Shown piece by piece: positions 37,690 through 48,872 of a stretch of 64,000 bases of DNA. Under the pieces are notes generated by a model, which saw only the letters and a program-made list of their open reading frames with translations, did not search any database and had not been told where the DNA came from. The stretch is from Ursus arctos (Eukaryota; Chordata; Mammalia; Carnivora; Ursidae): contig NW_026622986.1 in the NCBI RefSeq assembly GCF_023065955.2, positions 20,671,848 through 20,735,847 of the forward strand. Reading direction: 5' to 3'. Within the stretch, counting starts at the first letter, position 1, and each line of letters begins with the position of its first letter. The position numbers were made by a program, and so were the translations under genes.

Positions 37690-37802
37690 TTCCCTTGAGA
37701 CCAAGTGGTCCATGAGGGGCAGGTTTCGTCTGTGCACAGTTGTATCCTCAGCATCGAGCACAATGCCTGGCACTTACGAGGTGTGAAATGGAATGAATGG
37801 AC
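37690..37802 (+). repeat. L2 LINE 3' end
   Basis: 'catgaggggcaggtttcgtc', 'gttgtatcctcagcatcgag' and 'cacaatgcctggcacttacg'. Confidence 0.85.
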
Positions 37803-38670
37803 GCCATCTGCCTCACCTTTACCCTACCTAAGAGAGAATTGCTAACAATACTTCCACGATGCTTTCTTTGTTTCACACCCACAGCCAGACGCCTGGCTTG
37901 GCTCATCTAGGGAGTTTACATGGCAGAAGGCGTTTTGGGGAATGTGATGGGACAATAGGAAAAAGATACACACAGGCTGTAGAAGGGAAGCTTTCTTCCT
38001 TCAAAGACAGTGGGGCGCTCCTAAGAATTCGCCTAGGATCCCAGATCAGCCCACTGCACAGCATCAGCCTCAGAGGGAAGGTATGGAGGGACACCCATCC
38101 TGAGCCCCAGAGGGATTTTTTCCCACTGTGGGACAATTTACTATAATATCTTTTAATCTATTCTCTGAGATGGAAGCTGCAGGTATCCTAATTCCATGTG
38201 TGCTGTGTGTCCCACTGGGTGACGTCTGGGACGTACCATCCGAGTCAGGAAGAAACACGTCATCTGTCTCTAAAGCAAAGCATGCTTCACATTCTTCATA
38301 GGCCATACAGATTCTGTTCTCTCCCCGACTCGGCTGCTCTGGGATAAGAACTCAGCAAACGGGCTTCCCAACAAGACTAACTCTATGTGACTGTTCAGCT
38401 CTGCCACTGAAACCAACCTAGCCCCCTTTCCTGTTTTGTGATTAGCCCACAAGAAAAGTTCATGGCTTGGTCGCTGTTGGCAGGGCAGACGGGGAGACTC
38501 AAGGAGGTGAATCAGTTGAAACAAAAGTGTAACCAAGCCAGTCTTTGTAACATATAACCTCCTGAAACCAAACTATTGGTAATACCAGCTATCCCTTGTT
38601 GGAAGCCATGTGCCCAGGACAGTGCTAAGCCCCTTAGGTATTCACGCATCCTCAGTACCTAAATCTAATG

Positions 38671-38702
38671 GGTGGGATGCCTGAATGGCTCAGTTGGTTA
38701 AG
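38671..38702 (+). repeat. Truncated CAN-type SINE head
   Basis: Only 'gggatgcctgaatggctcag' and 'ttggttaagtg' remain; the rest is missing. Confidence 0.75.
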
Positions 38703-39324
38703 TGAGACCAAGGGAGGGGAAGGCTCGAATATAAATCAATGAGAACGTAGTACAACGAGAAGGTTGAATGAGTTCCTGCTGACAGACTGTCAAGTGCTGT
38801 TCGGGCTGTTTGACGAGGCTGGGCAGGTCGGAAAAAGTGCCAGTGACACAAGAAATGGGACTTCCATGAGGCCACCAGACCGGGCACGTGTGGCCAGGGT
38901 TTGGTTGACAGCACACGGCAGAGGACGTGGCCCATCTGAGGTGACTGAGACCCCTCTCCGTTTGTGGTTCCTCCTCCATGTACCTCTCTTGGATTGGAAT
39001 GGAGGGATGTGGCCCCGGGCAGCAAAGAATAGGGTAAGAATGGTGACAAGCATAGAACGTGGAAGGTGAATTGATTTCTGACTGAAAATGTTTAAACAGT
39101 TGCGGAGCATCACACTCTGTATGACGAGAGCCCTCCTTCGTCTCAAATGAACAGAAGTTACCTAAACCTTGCTTTAATTTTCTGAGGTCTGCTTGAATGA
39201 AGCTCAGTTGGCAATCAAATGACCATGGTCTGAAAACTTTCTGCCTTTTAATGATATTTGACTCTAAAGAAGTTACTTTTGTATGGAAGGCAGTGGCTTG
39301 CGGAAAGACCGCTGTCGGGAACAT
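38698..39324 (-). other. Unexplained 208-codon open reading frame in an intron
   Basis: ATG-initiated frame on the SLC39A12 strand inside the intron between coding exons 1 and 2, with its last codons overlapping the truncated SINE head. I do not recognise the protein. It has no signal peptide, no transmembrane segment and no clear motif. Other frames on both strands here are also long, so low stop density is the likely cause. Probably not a gene. Confidence 0.15.
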
Positions 39325-40169
39325 CAGAAGAGCTAACAGACATGGACAGGACAGAAAGTTCTATGGGGGTGGGTGGGGGGCTGGACTTTCCAATTCATCA
39401 TCACGAGATTTCAGTTGTTGGAGCTTTTAGCTGTGGCTGTGTTGTGTTTGGGAGAGGATGTCTAGTAAAATTTTGCAAATACTTCCACCCCACAGCATCA
39501 AGATCAGTCCAAGGCGCTAACACTGCTGAAGTGATTCTTTGTTAAAGAAGAATGGACTCATTCAGGAATAATCCATCGATTTTCCCTTTAATCTTGTCAG
39601 GTGGAGGCAATAAGGTTTGGGGGGTATGGGGGGGGCACAGATTCTGGATTCCTATAGCCAATCAGATCGCCTTCCCCAGCTGTTTCATTCCGTTTTGTTC
39701 ACTGCTAATGCTAGGAAAGCCTCCATGACAAAAAGCAATAGGAAAGCTTCCTTCTGTGTGAAGAGGGCAGTTGTCACACTTGTAGATAAACTTGAAAGAT
39801 TTTAGATTCAAAGATGTTTAAATTTGATTCTGATTATGGATAAATCCACTGGCCTCTTTCAAGTTCTGAGATTTTTATAAGGTCTCTTTTGTGTGTGTGT
39901 GGGGGGGTCTTATAAGGACTATGAGAGGGAAATTATATTTCTTCCTTTTCCTGCCAAACCAGGAGTTGGAAGGATGTTGGCTAATGGCAGGCACTGGCTT
40001 TTGGTGGGTCTATACCAGATTCTGTGGCATTTCTGACTGACAGAGATAAGTCTTCCTGAGGTAAGAAGAACCCGTTAGATCAGCAAGTTAAGATAAAGTG
40101 TGAGCCGTTTATCCTGTGACAGAAATGACAAATGGGAGAGGGGGTTGAATTAAATACAGGACCTTAAAG

Positions 40170-40220
40170 CAGTGGTTCTCTGCCTTGAGTGTGTCTGAGA
40201 ATCTTCCAGAGATCTTGGAT
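40170..40220 (+). repeat. MER5-type terminal fragment
   Basis: 'agcagtggttctctgccttg' resembles the terminus of MER5-like hAT elements; the remainder is too diverged to follow. Confidence 0.5.
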
Positions 40221-40826
40221 AAAAACCCCAAGCCCCTGGGACAGTGGCGGGGGGAGGGGGCTGCGGATGGCGCAGCAGGGGGATGCTGAGGAAGACTTCA
40301 TTTCTCAGCAGCACTGCAAGTACTTCACCATCACTGCTCCAGAGTCCCTGGGAAAGGGGGTTGGACGTGTCCACGGTGTCCAGGAAACGTGAGGGGACAG
40401 AGAGAGCTTGAGCTGTCGTGCCCCAGCTTGTTCACACACAGCCTTGGGGTCCTCACACACAGCTCCCTGAGGACGGAACCAGCACTGGGGTCTTATGGAT
40501 GAGGGGGCTGAGGTTCAACATGTCTGAACAACTAGAAGTTTCCAGAACAAGGATTTGGGCCCAGTGCTGGCTGACCCCAGACACCAGATTCTTATCCCTT
40601 CGTCATGTCTGGAGCCCACGTAGGGGCATGCTTCTCACCATAACTGAAGTGGAATTTATTCTCTTAGAGTTACTTAATCCCTCATTAAATTCATTAAAAC
40701 TCCATTCTAACCCTTCTCATTAAAAAAAGAAAAAAAAGGCCATGATCAGGCAAGACTATTTTCAAAGGCTAAAGCTTCAATGGATATATTTTTAAATGCA
40801 CAGTGCTTTCAGATACTTCAGATTGA

Positions 40827-40828
<2 letters not shown>

Positions 40829-40855
<27 letters not shown>
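40829..40855. repeat. (CA)n microsatellite
   Basis: About 13 uninterrupted CA units. Confidence 0.95.
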
Positions 40856-40858
<3 letters not shown>

Positions 40859-42334
40859 TTCAGTTTTTACCTAAGCCTAAAATAAAATTGGGAACGTTTT
40901 TTTCTCTCCACAAATTTAAGACACCCACTTCCCTCTTTTTTCCCAGACATTTAGGGATAAGAACTTACCCCCTTGCCCTCTTTTTACCATTGAATTTCTA
41001 ATACAAACCCTGCCTCTAAATAGACAAAGTCCCTAAAAAGACATAAGGCTGACGTGCTGTGGTTTGTGCCAGAATGCGGTTGCTTGTCAAACCAATAGGA
41101 CACTGTTTCTCCCTAGTTTTTTATGAATGACAAGGAGAGATTGCGTGGGATCCTCACTTACGGGGGACTCAGGTGAAGTGTAGCCCTTTGGTCATGGAAA
41201 GTGGAAATTTGCCTTTTTTTTTTTTTTTAACCTCAGTCTTTGCCACAGAGAAATCCCAGCAGCAAGAGGGCTATTAAAGACAAGTATTTTACTTCCTAGG
41301 CAAAGAAATAGCTCAAACAGAAGCTAAATCGGCCAAACACTTGACAATGTCACAGAAAACAAAAAGTGAAAAACAACCGCCACTCCCCCCCCCCCAAAAC
41401 AACAGAGAACAATTTTGCATGTTTATATTCGCCTTAGCTAGACCAATATTCAACCAGCCTTAATAAGGCCCTATGTCATTAGAGGAGAACATTTCCCTGA
41501 AGCAAATTCTCAGAGGACATTAATAAGATATGACTCCTAGTTATTTCCATGGGGAAGTCTTATGTTGCTATATATATAAATTAATGTCATTACAGATGTG
41601 TTGCCTATTGTAACATGTTTTCTCTGGGAGCTTTGGGAATCTCATTAATTATTGAATTATTTGTTGTTTGCACAGAGCAGAGAAAAAATTCTATTAGTAG
41701 GACTCTTCTGTCACAAGAAAAAAAAAAAACAAAAAACAAAACACTTGGCCAGGAAATGTTTCCCCTAGAACTAAGCGTGATTGAGAAAGTCTGCCAATTT
41801 TCTTCTTCTTCTTCTTTTTTTTTTTTTTTTTGCTGGTGGCAGTTATTTGCTTCTTTTCTTATTTATTTATATCATCATTTATTTGTACTTTCATTCTGAA
41901 AAAAATCTCGTCAATCAGGAAAGGGGTGGTGAATAGTGTTTCTGTTTGTTCTTATTTGCTATCGTCTGAAAATATGGGCTCCTGCCTCTGGTATTGTCCC
42001 TGTGGACCCCTCCACCCAGACAGAGACATTCTGATTTTACATTAAGGGCTGACTTTACATTAATGTGGATTTTACATTAAAGTGGCCTGCAGAAGATTTT
42101 TTTTTTTTTTTTGTAAATTCCATCCCAGGCAAGTTAAATCTCTTCTATGGAAGGAGAAAGAAGCCCCAACGTGATATTGGGGGACAGGGGTCAGGCAATG
42201 CTGAGGTATGGACAGGGTTTGAGACCCGCTGGGGCAGACCGGGTAAGGCTGGGACTCCAGCCCCACCAGGCACAGGCCTCATTTTAGCTCCATCTACAGC
42301 ACTTCTCTTCCCCAGATCAGATGTGTCCTTTTTA

Positions 42335-42536
42335 AAAAATATGTATTTATTTCGGGGGGGGGGGTGCGCACACACCAGCAGAAAGGGCAGAGGGTGAGGG
42401 AGAGAGAATCTCAAGCAAACACTGCACTCCTGGCAGAACCTGATGCGGGGCTCGATCCCGTGACTCTGAGATCACTTCCTGAGCTGAAACCAAGAAACGG
42501 TAGGCTTAGTCCACCATGCCCCACAGGCGCCCCTCC
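42335..42536 (-). mobile_element. CAN-type SINE, older, reverse
   Basis: Reverse complement of a SINE ending 'caggcgcccc'; contains a G-run (42354-42364). Duplications 'gatgtgtccttttta' and 'gatgtgtcattttta' differ by one base. Confidence 0.9.
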
Positions 42537-42728
42537 GATGTGTCATTTTTAAGAGGATGATTATCCAATTCACGAACGACCCATCATGCAACATACTAGA
42601 AACCAATCAACATCCAGGGTAAAGTACTAAAAAAATTCAACGGTAGACAAATATCCTAGCACCGTCACTCTGCTCCCCAAACAAATAGCATCTAACCAGT
42701 GATGCACAAATTCTCTGCAACCCCCCCC

Positions 42729-42754
42729 CACACACACGCGCGCGTGCACACACA
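42729..42754. repeat. 26-bp perfect alternating CA/CG/TG tract
   Basis: (CA)4(CG)4-like core followed by TG(CA)4, with no break in pyrimidine/purine alternation; a run of C precedes it. Sequence of this kind favours left-handed DNA. It lies about 320 bp inside the intron after coding exon 1. Confidence 0.9.
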
Positions 42755-43071
42755 GGATCAGTAAATCAGAAAGAAGAGAGAACTAAAAGGTCACACTTGC
42801 AACTAAATACTTCTCAACATGCCAAAGGGCTGCAGAAAGGCTCCCAGAAACATTACCCTTTTAATAAACGAAAATTCTCCCTGTTTTGAATTGCTATAGG
42901 TACAGCGCTGAGTGACTCGCAGGATCCTAGCTGTGGGCATTATTGGACCGCAACACAGCGCCCACCCGGGGCAGGGGTTCGATTTTGCTTTACCAAAGCA
43001 AAGGGCCAGAGAAGCCACCGCTCTTCTTTGAACGCGCCCTGGTCCCTGACCCCGTATCCTACTGCACTAAC

Positions 43072-43332
43072 CAGACTGCAGTCTCCTGGCATTCCGCTTG
43101 TCCTCCGTGGGCAGCCAGTTTTCTCCAGCAATGTTTTGACGAGGCTTCCCGAATGGTTCAGGTGTGGGGGGCCACCAGCAGACAGAGCTTGCAGTACTTC
43201 CGTCAGGTGGCTTGGGCTCCAGGTGCCGCTGCTGTCCTGGGTGGAGGGTCTTTCTGTCTCAGCAGCGGGAACAAGGCTGAGAAGAAGGAACAACGGCACC
43301 CCCAATACTGGAAGCTTCGCCCAGAAGCACAT
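43072..43332 (-). CDS. SLC39A12: SLC39A12 coding exon 1 (residues 1-87): start codon, signal peptide, N-terminal ectodomain
   Basis: The start is the ATG at 43332-43330, with G at -3 and no upstream ATG in the visible 5' UTR. The in-frame GTG two codons upstream is not needed. Residues 1-6 are MCFWAK, then a hydrophobic stretch (about 8-21, [14 protein letters not shown]) and a small-residue region ending in PAAE near 25 form a secretory signal peptide. The rest is extracellular, with an N-glycosylation sequon NHS at 59-61 and cysteines at 74 and 85. It closely resembles the human ZIP12 N-terminus ([12 protein letters not shown] is shared). The donor GTTAGT follows CTG at 43072; length 261 nt, so it ends in phase 0 and joins exon 2 at ..DCSL/CFEPD.., as in human. 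Confidence 0.93.
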
Positions 43333-43415
43333 TTCCACCCTTCCTTTACCTCCAGTCGGTGTGTGATGGAGTTGGGTGGCTTGCCGTCAGTGTAAACTTG
43401 TAATCGGAGGAATTT
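43333..43415 (-). other. SLC39A12: 5' UTR part of the start-codon exon of SLC39A12
   Basis: On the minus strand a strong acceptor ends in CACTACAG at 43416, preceded by a pyrimidine-rich run (CCCTTTATTTTCCCCCTTC). It gives 83 nt of 5' UTR before the ATG, with no upstream ATG. An acceptor here means transcription starts farther right and at least one non-coding exon exists. That matches my recollection that human SLC39A12 has a non-coding first exon. Confidence 0.75.
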
Positions 43416-45144
43416 CTGTAGTGAAGGGGGAAAATAAAGGGTTTAATTATTGTGCCTGCAACGTGTTTGAAAGGATTCATTAGTGGGGTGGCTAAGCGGC
43501 TTTGCAAGGCCAGCCGGTTCCGAGCAGCGGGGGGCCTGTAGGTCTTTATAACCACAAACAGCAGGCATCAGGGCTGTGGACTTTCAAACGGTAGGACAGC
43601 CAAGAAGTTTGTGAGATTGCCTCTCTCTAAACTCAACAGAGGATCCGAATTAGGAAGAAGAAGTTTCTCTGTTCATTCTGCAGGTGGTACCAGTCGTAGG
43701 ACCCGGGCAGGAAATACTCTCGTTTTATCCCATCCGAAAGTAGAAGTCCCAGGGTTGGGTGGTCCTCATCGCTCAAGTCAGTAAATGAAAATAAACAGAA
43801 AATGCATTTCAAAAAATGACCCCTATCACGTGGAATGAGACGGTTTTAGTTAAGGAAGGGCACTAGAAGAAAACAGTCATGCCCAGAAAACACTGGTCAT
43901 TTTTTATTTATTACCAGGATGAACCAGCAGAAAAGCCCGAGGGTTTCAAGGTCACAAGAGCCATCATAAATTCACATACTCACTCAACGTTCACTAAAGG
44001 CATGATGGACAGCTTGAGAGCCAATCAGCTTTCTGCAAAAAAATTAATCTCTTCCACCGATTGCTCAAGGAATATAAAATGTTAACAGCATCTCATGGCA
44101 GATCTCGGCCCAGAGATGAGCTAGTCATGACTGTGGGGGTAGTAACAGAGATATTGGGATAACTTTTACAGTAAAGAAAAGAGAGAGAGTTTAAGATTCT
44201 TACGTTAGCATTTAAAAAAGGACAGAAGATGAGACAAACATTTCTAAATGCGGTGCTTACCGTTAAAAGAAAGATAAATGATTATTTATCTGGAGCTCCG
44301 TGGCCTTTAAATCTCCGAGTATTTTGTGGTTACAAAGTCCTCTGTTTTTAAAATTCCTGGACTGTGCATCGGGAGCTGGAGAGGATTATTTCAACCCAGA
44401 GAAGTTTTCAGTTGCTATGGAGAGCGCTGCTCTGGGGGTAACAATGAAGGTGGATAAAAATGAGAACTTTCTGTCTGGCAGATTTTCAGGAAAATCAAGT
44501 AAAAGTGGCAAATGAACCTGACTTTTTATAGCGATATTTACGAATGCTCCTAAAAGTCTAAGAAAAACTTAGAATTTCTTACAGTCACTTGCCTTTTACG
44601 GGACAGATCTGGGTCAAAGGATTTCACCTGCAGAATGGAAGGGCTTTGATGCTAGATCAACATTTTTTTCTCCTTTCCAGTTCATTCTGTAACTGTTTTA
44701 GCCACACTCAAGCCAAAAATTTGTTGAAAAGATAAGCTGTTTAAAGCCTTAATTATATAAGGAGCAGAGGTTTAAAAGACTTCAGGCGTTCGAAAAATCT
44801 GTAAAAAGAGGTCTTCAAACAAGAAGAAAAGTATGTGTTGGAGGCATAAAGTTTTTACCTGGGAAGTAAGTGAATGGAAATGGGGAACTTGAAATAGCGT
44901 ATATATTCTGATCCCAGAGTCTGCGGGAGAAGCGATTACGTATGGCCCGCAAGGCCCTGCGAAACGCACACCCGACAAATTATTAGCAAAGCAATGACTG
45001 AGAGATCAAAGTGCTACATTGTGGAGGAGGTAAGAGAAGTTCAAAACCGTGATTTCAAAAGGGACAGAGTGCATGCACGTGGTACATGAAACACAAAGTG
45101 ATGCTGGAGGATGCAGGCAAGGGACGGAGCTCTGAGTCAGTTCT

Positions 45145-45202
45145 GGGGTCGGGGTGGGGGTGGGGGTGGGGGTGGAGGGAGCGGGGCTTCTCGGGGTGGG
45201 GG
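45145..45202 (+). repeat. G-rich tract with at least eight runs of four or five G
   Basis: Runs of G at 45145-45148, 45151-45154, 45156-45160, 45162-45166, 45168-45172, 45183-45186, 45193-45196 and 45198-45202, mostly separated by a single T. It fits the G-quadruplex pattern on the plus strand, the template strand for SLC39A12. Confidence 0.9.
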
Positions 45203-45486
45203 CAGAGGAAATGAAAAGAGAAAGACATTGGGAGAATCTGCTTTCTCCGTCACTAAGGATGTGAAAACTGGGAGCAACAGCGGGAGACCACGTTCGAGAA
45301 CGCTCTAACACTCATAGAAACACAGGAGGCAAAAGCTCCCAGAAATGCCCAGCTTCTCTCTAATGACACATCACAGAGCACGTGGATTTACCGAAACTGT
45401 CAAGGGAAGGGACTTGGCCCGTTCCTCCTGAGCCCTCTGGTGAGCTCAGGGCTCACCGGGAGGCCGCGTCCAGAATCATCGGTCCA

Positions 45487-45676
45487 CGGAGGCCTGGATG
45501 GCTCAGTCAGTGAAGCGTCTGCCTTCGGCTGAGGTCATGGCCCCAGGGTCTTGGGATTGAGTCCCGCAATGGAGCTCCCTGCTGGGCGGGCAGGGAGCCT
45601 GTTTCTCCTTCTGCCTGCAGCTCCCCCTGCTTGTGCTCTGATAAATAAATAACATCTTAAAGAAAGAAGAAAAAAA
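45487..45676 (+). mobile_element. CAN-type SINE
   Basis: 'aggcctggatggctcagtca' head, TC-rich body, AATAAATAACATC tail. Duplications 'agaatcatcggtcca' and 'agaatcatcagtcca' at 45472-45486 and 45677-45691. Confidence 0.93.
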
Positions 45677-45810
45677 AGAATCATCAGTCCAGCAGGGAGA
45701 GGAAGGAGGAGTGGGTTAGCACTCCCCAGCGAGGGCCCTGAGTGGGGGCAGAGGAGCACGGAAGAGCTCCTTCCTCCAGCTCAGGCCCCTGGCCAGCAGC
45801 CACTCCCACC

Positions 45811-45832
45811 GGGGGGGGGGGGGGGGGGGGGG
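45811..45832 (+). repeat. Homopolymer of 22 G
   Basis: Uninterrupted G from 45811 to 45832. Length is likely variable and prone to assembly error. Confidence 0.9.
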
Positions 45833-46041
45833 ATCTCAGCCTTATCTGTCTGAGGGATGGGTTGGGAGGTATCTAAAGCGAAGTTGTCCAAAACCAACAC
45901 TGAGCACGTTACCCAGTCCCCCCATCACGTGTTGCCTTTCAGTACCTCGGCTTCGCCTTGTTTCTGGAATTAAAGCCCTGGCTTCCCGGCCCTGCCCTGA
46001 TTAGCAGGACCTGAAATCTGTCCTCTGTGCCCAAGACTTAC

Positions 46042-46450
46042 CGGTTGCAGCCGAACCGGATCTTGATTTGCTCTAACCCGGGGTCCCAGGACAGTGGCGC
46101 TTCTGAGACTCTAAGAAATCTTCCCGATTCCTCTGTGCCAGCGTCCACCCGGGAAGGTCTATTTTCTAGTCCCGGGCTCCCCGTGGCCACGGATTCCCTC
46201 CTAATAGCCTCCAGGCCGTTACCTCCTGCAGGAACTCTCAGCTGCTCCCACCACCTGTGCCAGCCTACCCACGGCCACACGACCCTCCCCCCACCACGTC
46301 TCCCGATGCGATGTCACATGGCCAAGTCTGCTCTGTTTGTCCCCAGGGCTTGCTGCACCCCACGGTCAGCCACCAGCCACGATCCTGTCCCTGTCCCAGG
46401 TGAGACGCCGTTCAGGTGGGGCAGGCAGAAGCCCAGGATGTAGGCTCTAA
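46042..46450 (-). promoter_or_regulatory. SLC39A12: Candidate promoter / non-coding first exon of SLC39A12
   Basis: A GC-rich block with many CpG dinucleotides compared with its surroundings. On the minus strand it ends with the consensus donor AACCG/GTAAGT (GT at 46041-46040), 2.6 kb upstream of the acceptor at 43416. A non-coding exon must exist somewhere to the right, and this is the best donor and CpG combination I noticed. No TATA box identified. Another upstream site is possible, and I did not score donors computationally. Confidence 0.35.
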
Positions 46451-47297
46451 GTCAGGCCAAGCCGCGGAGGGCCGGCAAGAAAAAAAGCAGGAGTAATAAG
46501 GGAACAGAACACTTAGCAGAACCTGGTGGCGTCACCTTCCGGGCCTGACTCCGGGTTGTAGCTTTAACTGCTTGGGCGCGGCCTGCCTGAAACCAGCCTT
46601 TCTTAAACATGCTTGCATCTGCAATCCAAACCAGCCTCTAGGGGTAATGAGTTTCAGATGTTAGCTAGCCCCTGCGTAAAGAAGGAGCCAATTTACCCCT
46701 GACTGATAGTTACAAGGCAGTGAGCCCCATTTGGGACCACGCTCACGTGATGCAGTATGTCCCCATACACAGGCACTTTGCGCTCTCGCAGGGAGATGTA
46801 GCGGACAGGAAGTGGGAGAGAAGGTGGACCAGTCTTTCCTTCAGTTCCGATTCTTTGCCTTTTGGTATGGCCTGTGTTTCAAACTTCTTCTACAGGTCTT
46901 AGAATGTATTTCCACGTGTACCTTGGCTTGAGCTAGGAAGAATTTAAAGGGGCCCTCCGGGAAACCTGAAATAAATGGCAGCAACTTAAGAGACTGAAAC
47001 CAGGATAAAGCCATCTTGTGGGTCTAGTTCAGGGCCGCCCTGTACAGTTCTGCAGGTGGGGCATTGTACAACTTTAGGGATCATCATTCACTTCTGTGGT
47101 AATCACAGATTTCTATATTTATTTCAACAGTGGTGGAGGGCAGCATGGGTGCTGCTTCAACATCCAGCCTACACCCTGTGGGGCCAGCTCTGGCAGTCAT
47201 AGGAGGTCCTAACGTTCTGAGCTGCCACTGGGCCCAGTTTCTCCCCATGTGCCTCTTTACACGGTCTTCCGTTTTTTTCCAACACACTAACCTCTCT

Positions 47298-47298
47298 A

Positions 47299-47331
<33 letters not shown>
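47298..47331. repeat. (AAT)n microsatellite
   Basis: About 11 uninterrupted AAT units at the edge of a reverse MIR. Confidence 0.95.
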
Positions 47332-47332
<1 letters not shown>

Positions 47333-47333
47333 T

Positions 47334-47535
47334 TTATTAACACGTTTTGAGTATCTTCTATGCCTAGGCATTGTGCTAAGCAACTTCATGTCTATTTTCT
47401 CATGTTATATCAATAGAACCTAATGAACTCCTCGCAGTCCATTTCAGAAATACCCAGTGTCACACAGCCGGTAGGTGTCACCAGAAATCCAGGCCCGTCC
47501 ATATCGAAGCTGGTGCTTATACCACCAAGCACCCG
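47334..47535 (-). repeat. MIR SINE (reverse)
   Basis: 'tattaacacgttttgagtat', 'ctaggcattgtgctaagcaa' and 'gtcacacagccggtaggtgt' are MIR in reverse complement. Confidence 0.85.
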
Positions 47536-48872
47536 TCGGTTGTGATGAGTTCCCTTGGTTTTATCTGTGTGTGCAAGCTTTTTACTGCACAGCGTGGGGT
47601 GGTCAGGATGCACAAAGGAATCCGATGAGAGCCCATCACTAAGGAAATAATCTGCTACATTCTGATTGGTCAATTCTTCCCCAAAAGCTTTCAGTCCAAA
47701 AATTCTCAGAGGAAGAAGAAATGTAAGCAAAAGACAGAACTTTAAAACAAACAGAACCTTGGGCTCCACTCTTGTGTGATACTTAACAGGACTACCTACC
47801 AGGCATTTGAAACAAATGCTACTTGTTTTGTAAACGATTTCTCAGAGGAAAAGCAGAATATTCCACTGAGAAGGCAGCCCCTACGGGGTCGGGACTGTCT
47901 TACCCATCTTCTGATTCTGCGACACTACCAACATCACTGGAGAAACAGCAATTAGAACATGTCAGTTGTTTTGAACTTAGACCTTTGGGCCATCTTTGAT
48001 GTGGAAGCTGATCGTAAAAAGAACTTAAACAAAACATACATTTTTATTATGTGCAACTTTCAAGCAATATTTTTCTTCTCTATATAAAAGCCATCTATGA
48101 TCACTAATTTAAAAAAAACTATAGATAATACCTGAGTATATAAAAAAAAGAAGGTACTCTCTGTATTATATGTTACCTTTTAGTGTATCTCTTTTTATTA
48201 TTTTAACCTAGTTTGGATTATGTTATATGCATGACTTTAAAACTCATCATTTTTACTCATTATCTGGTGTCAGTCTTGCTGCAAACAGATCTGTTTTATT
48301 AGTCATTTCAAAACTTCACCTTCCCGTTTGGCTTTCATGAATCCTCATTTGTAGCTTGTTCTCCACGTCCTTCGTTTCCGCTCTTTTTATTTCTGCCCTT
48401 CCTTTTCCCTGTCTTTCTGTGGTTCTTTCTGTGAGAACAAAGCTTGGAGGGGCAGATTTTGCTAGGTGTCTACCCCATGGCCATCCTTCCTCCTTCCATC
48501 TGTTCAAGGCAGCAGGGTGCCCAACGAAAACCCCTCACTTTTCCAGACTCCTTAGAAGTGAGGCTTGCGAGACACTGAAGTTCTCAGCCAAGTCACCTTC
48601 GCAACGCTGGCGGCCTGTCCCTGCAGTTTTGGGGCCCCCACCTCTGTAAGGTCCATTTCGCCAAGGCTTCTGTTCACGTGTGCCACATGCACACACTGGT
48701 ACCCCTTGAGACAACAACGGTATGTCTTGTCATCTTTTTCTGTTTCTGGAAGTGACATTTTCAGACGGGGAAAAAGCTGATAGAAGTAGAGAGTGGGTAT
48801 GAAGAGGCCTGCTGACCACTTAATTTCACAACTACTTTCTGACTCAGTCTGGGTGAATCACTGTGTAAATAG

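Larger units (their letters stand above)
35135..43071 (-). other. SLC39A12: Intron between coding exons 1 and 2
   Basis: Contains a young L1 (35302-36878), an L2 tail, a truncated SINE head, a MER5-type fragment, a (CA)n tract, one SINE (42335-42536) and an alternating CA/CG tract. Unrecognised: 36894-37689, 37803-38670, 38703-40169, 40360-42334. An unexplained 208-codon open frame lies at 38698-39324. Confidence 0.7.
43416..46041 (-). other. SLC39A12: Probable first intron of SLC39A12 (between a non-coding exon and the start-codon exon)
   Basis: Defined by the strong acceptor at 43416. The right boundary is only a candidate donor at 46041. Contains a SINE (45487-45676) and two G-rich tracts. 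I recognise nothing in 43416-45144. Confidence 0.4.

Noticed and set aside
38237..38306. Possible extra exon reading MAYEECEACFALETDD between coding exons 1 and 2
   Set aside because: Exons 1 and 2 already join in phase exactly as in human ZIP12, and I found no matching segment in the family.
42940..43338. Start of ZIP12 at the GTG two codons upstream of the ATG (43338)
   Set aside because: The ATG at 43332 has a suitable context and matches the human N-terminus (MCF..); GTG starts are not expected here.
43028..43395. Plus-strand open frames of 112 and 150 codons over coding exon 1
   Set aside because: They are shadows of the minus-strand exon; no plus-strand gene signals.
46027..46443. 138-codon plus-strand frame in the GC-rich block
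   Set aside because: GC-rich, CpG-rich sequence has few stops in every frame; no family resemblance, no splice or promoter evidence on the plus strand.
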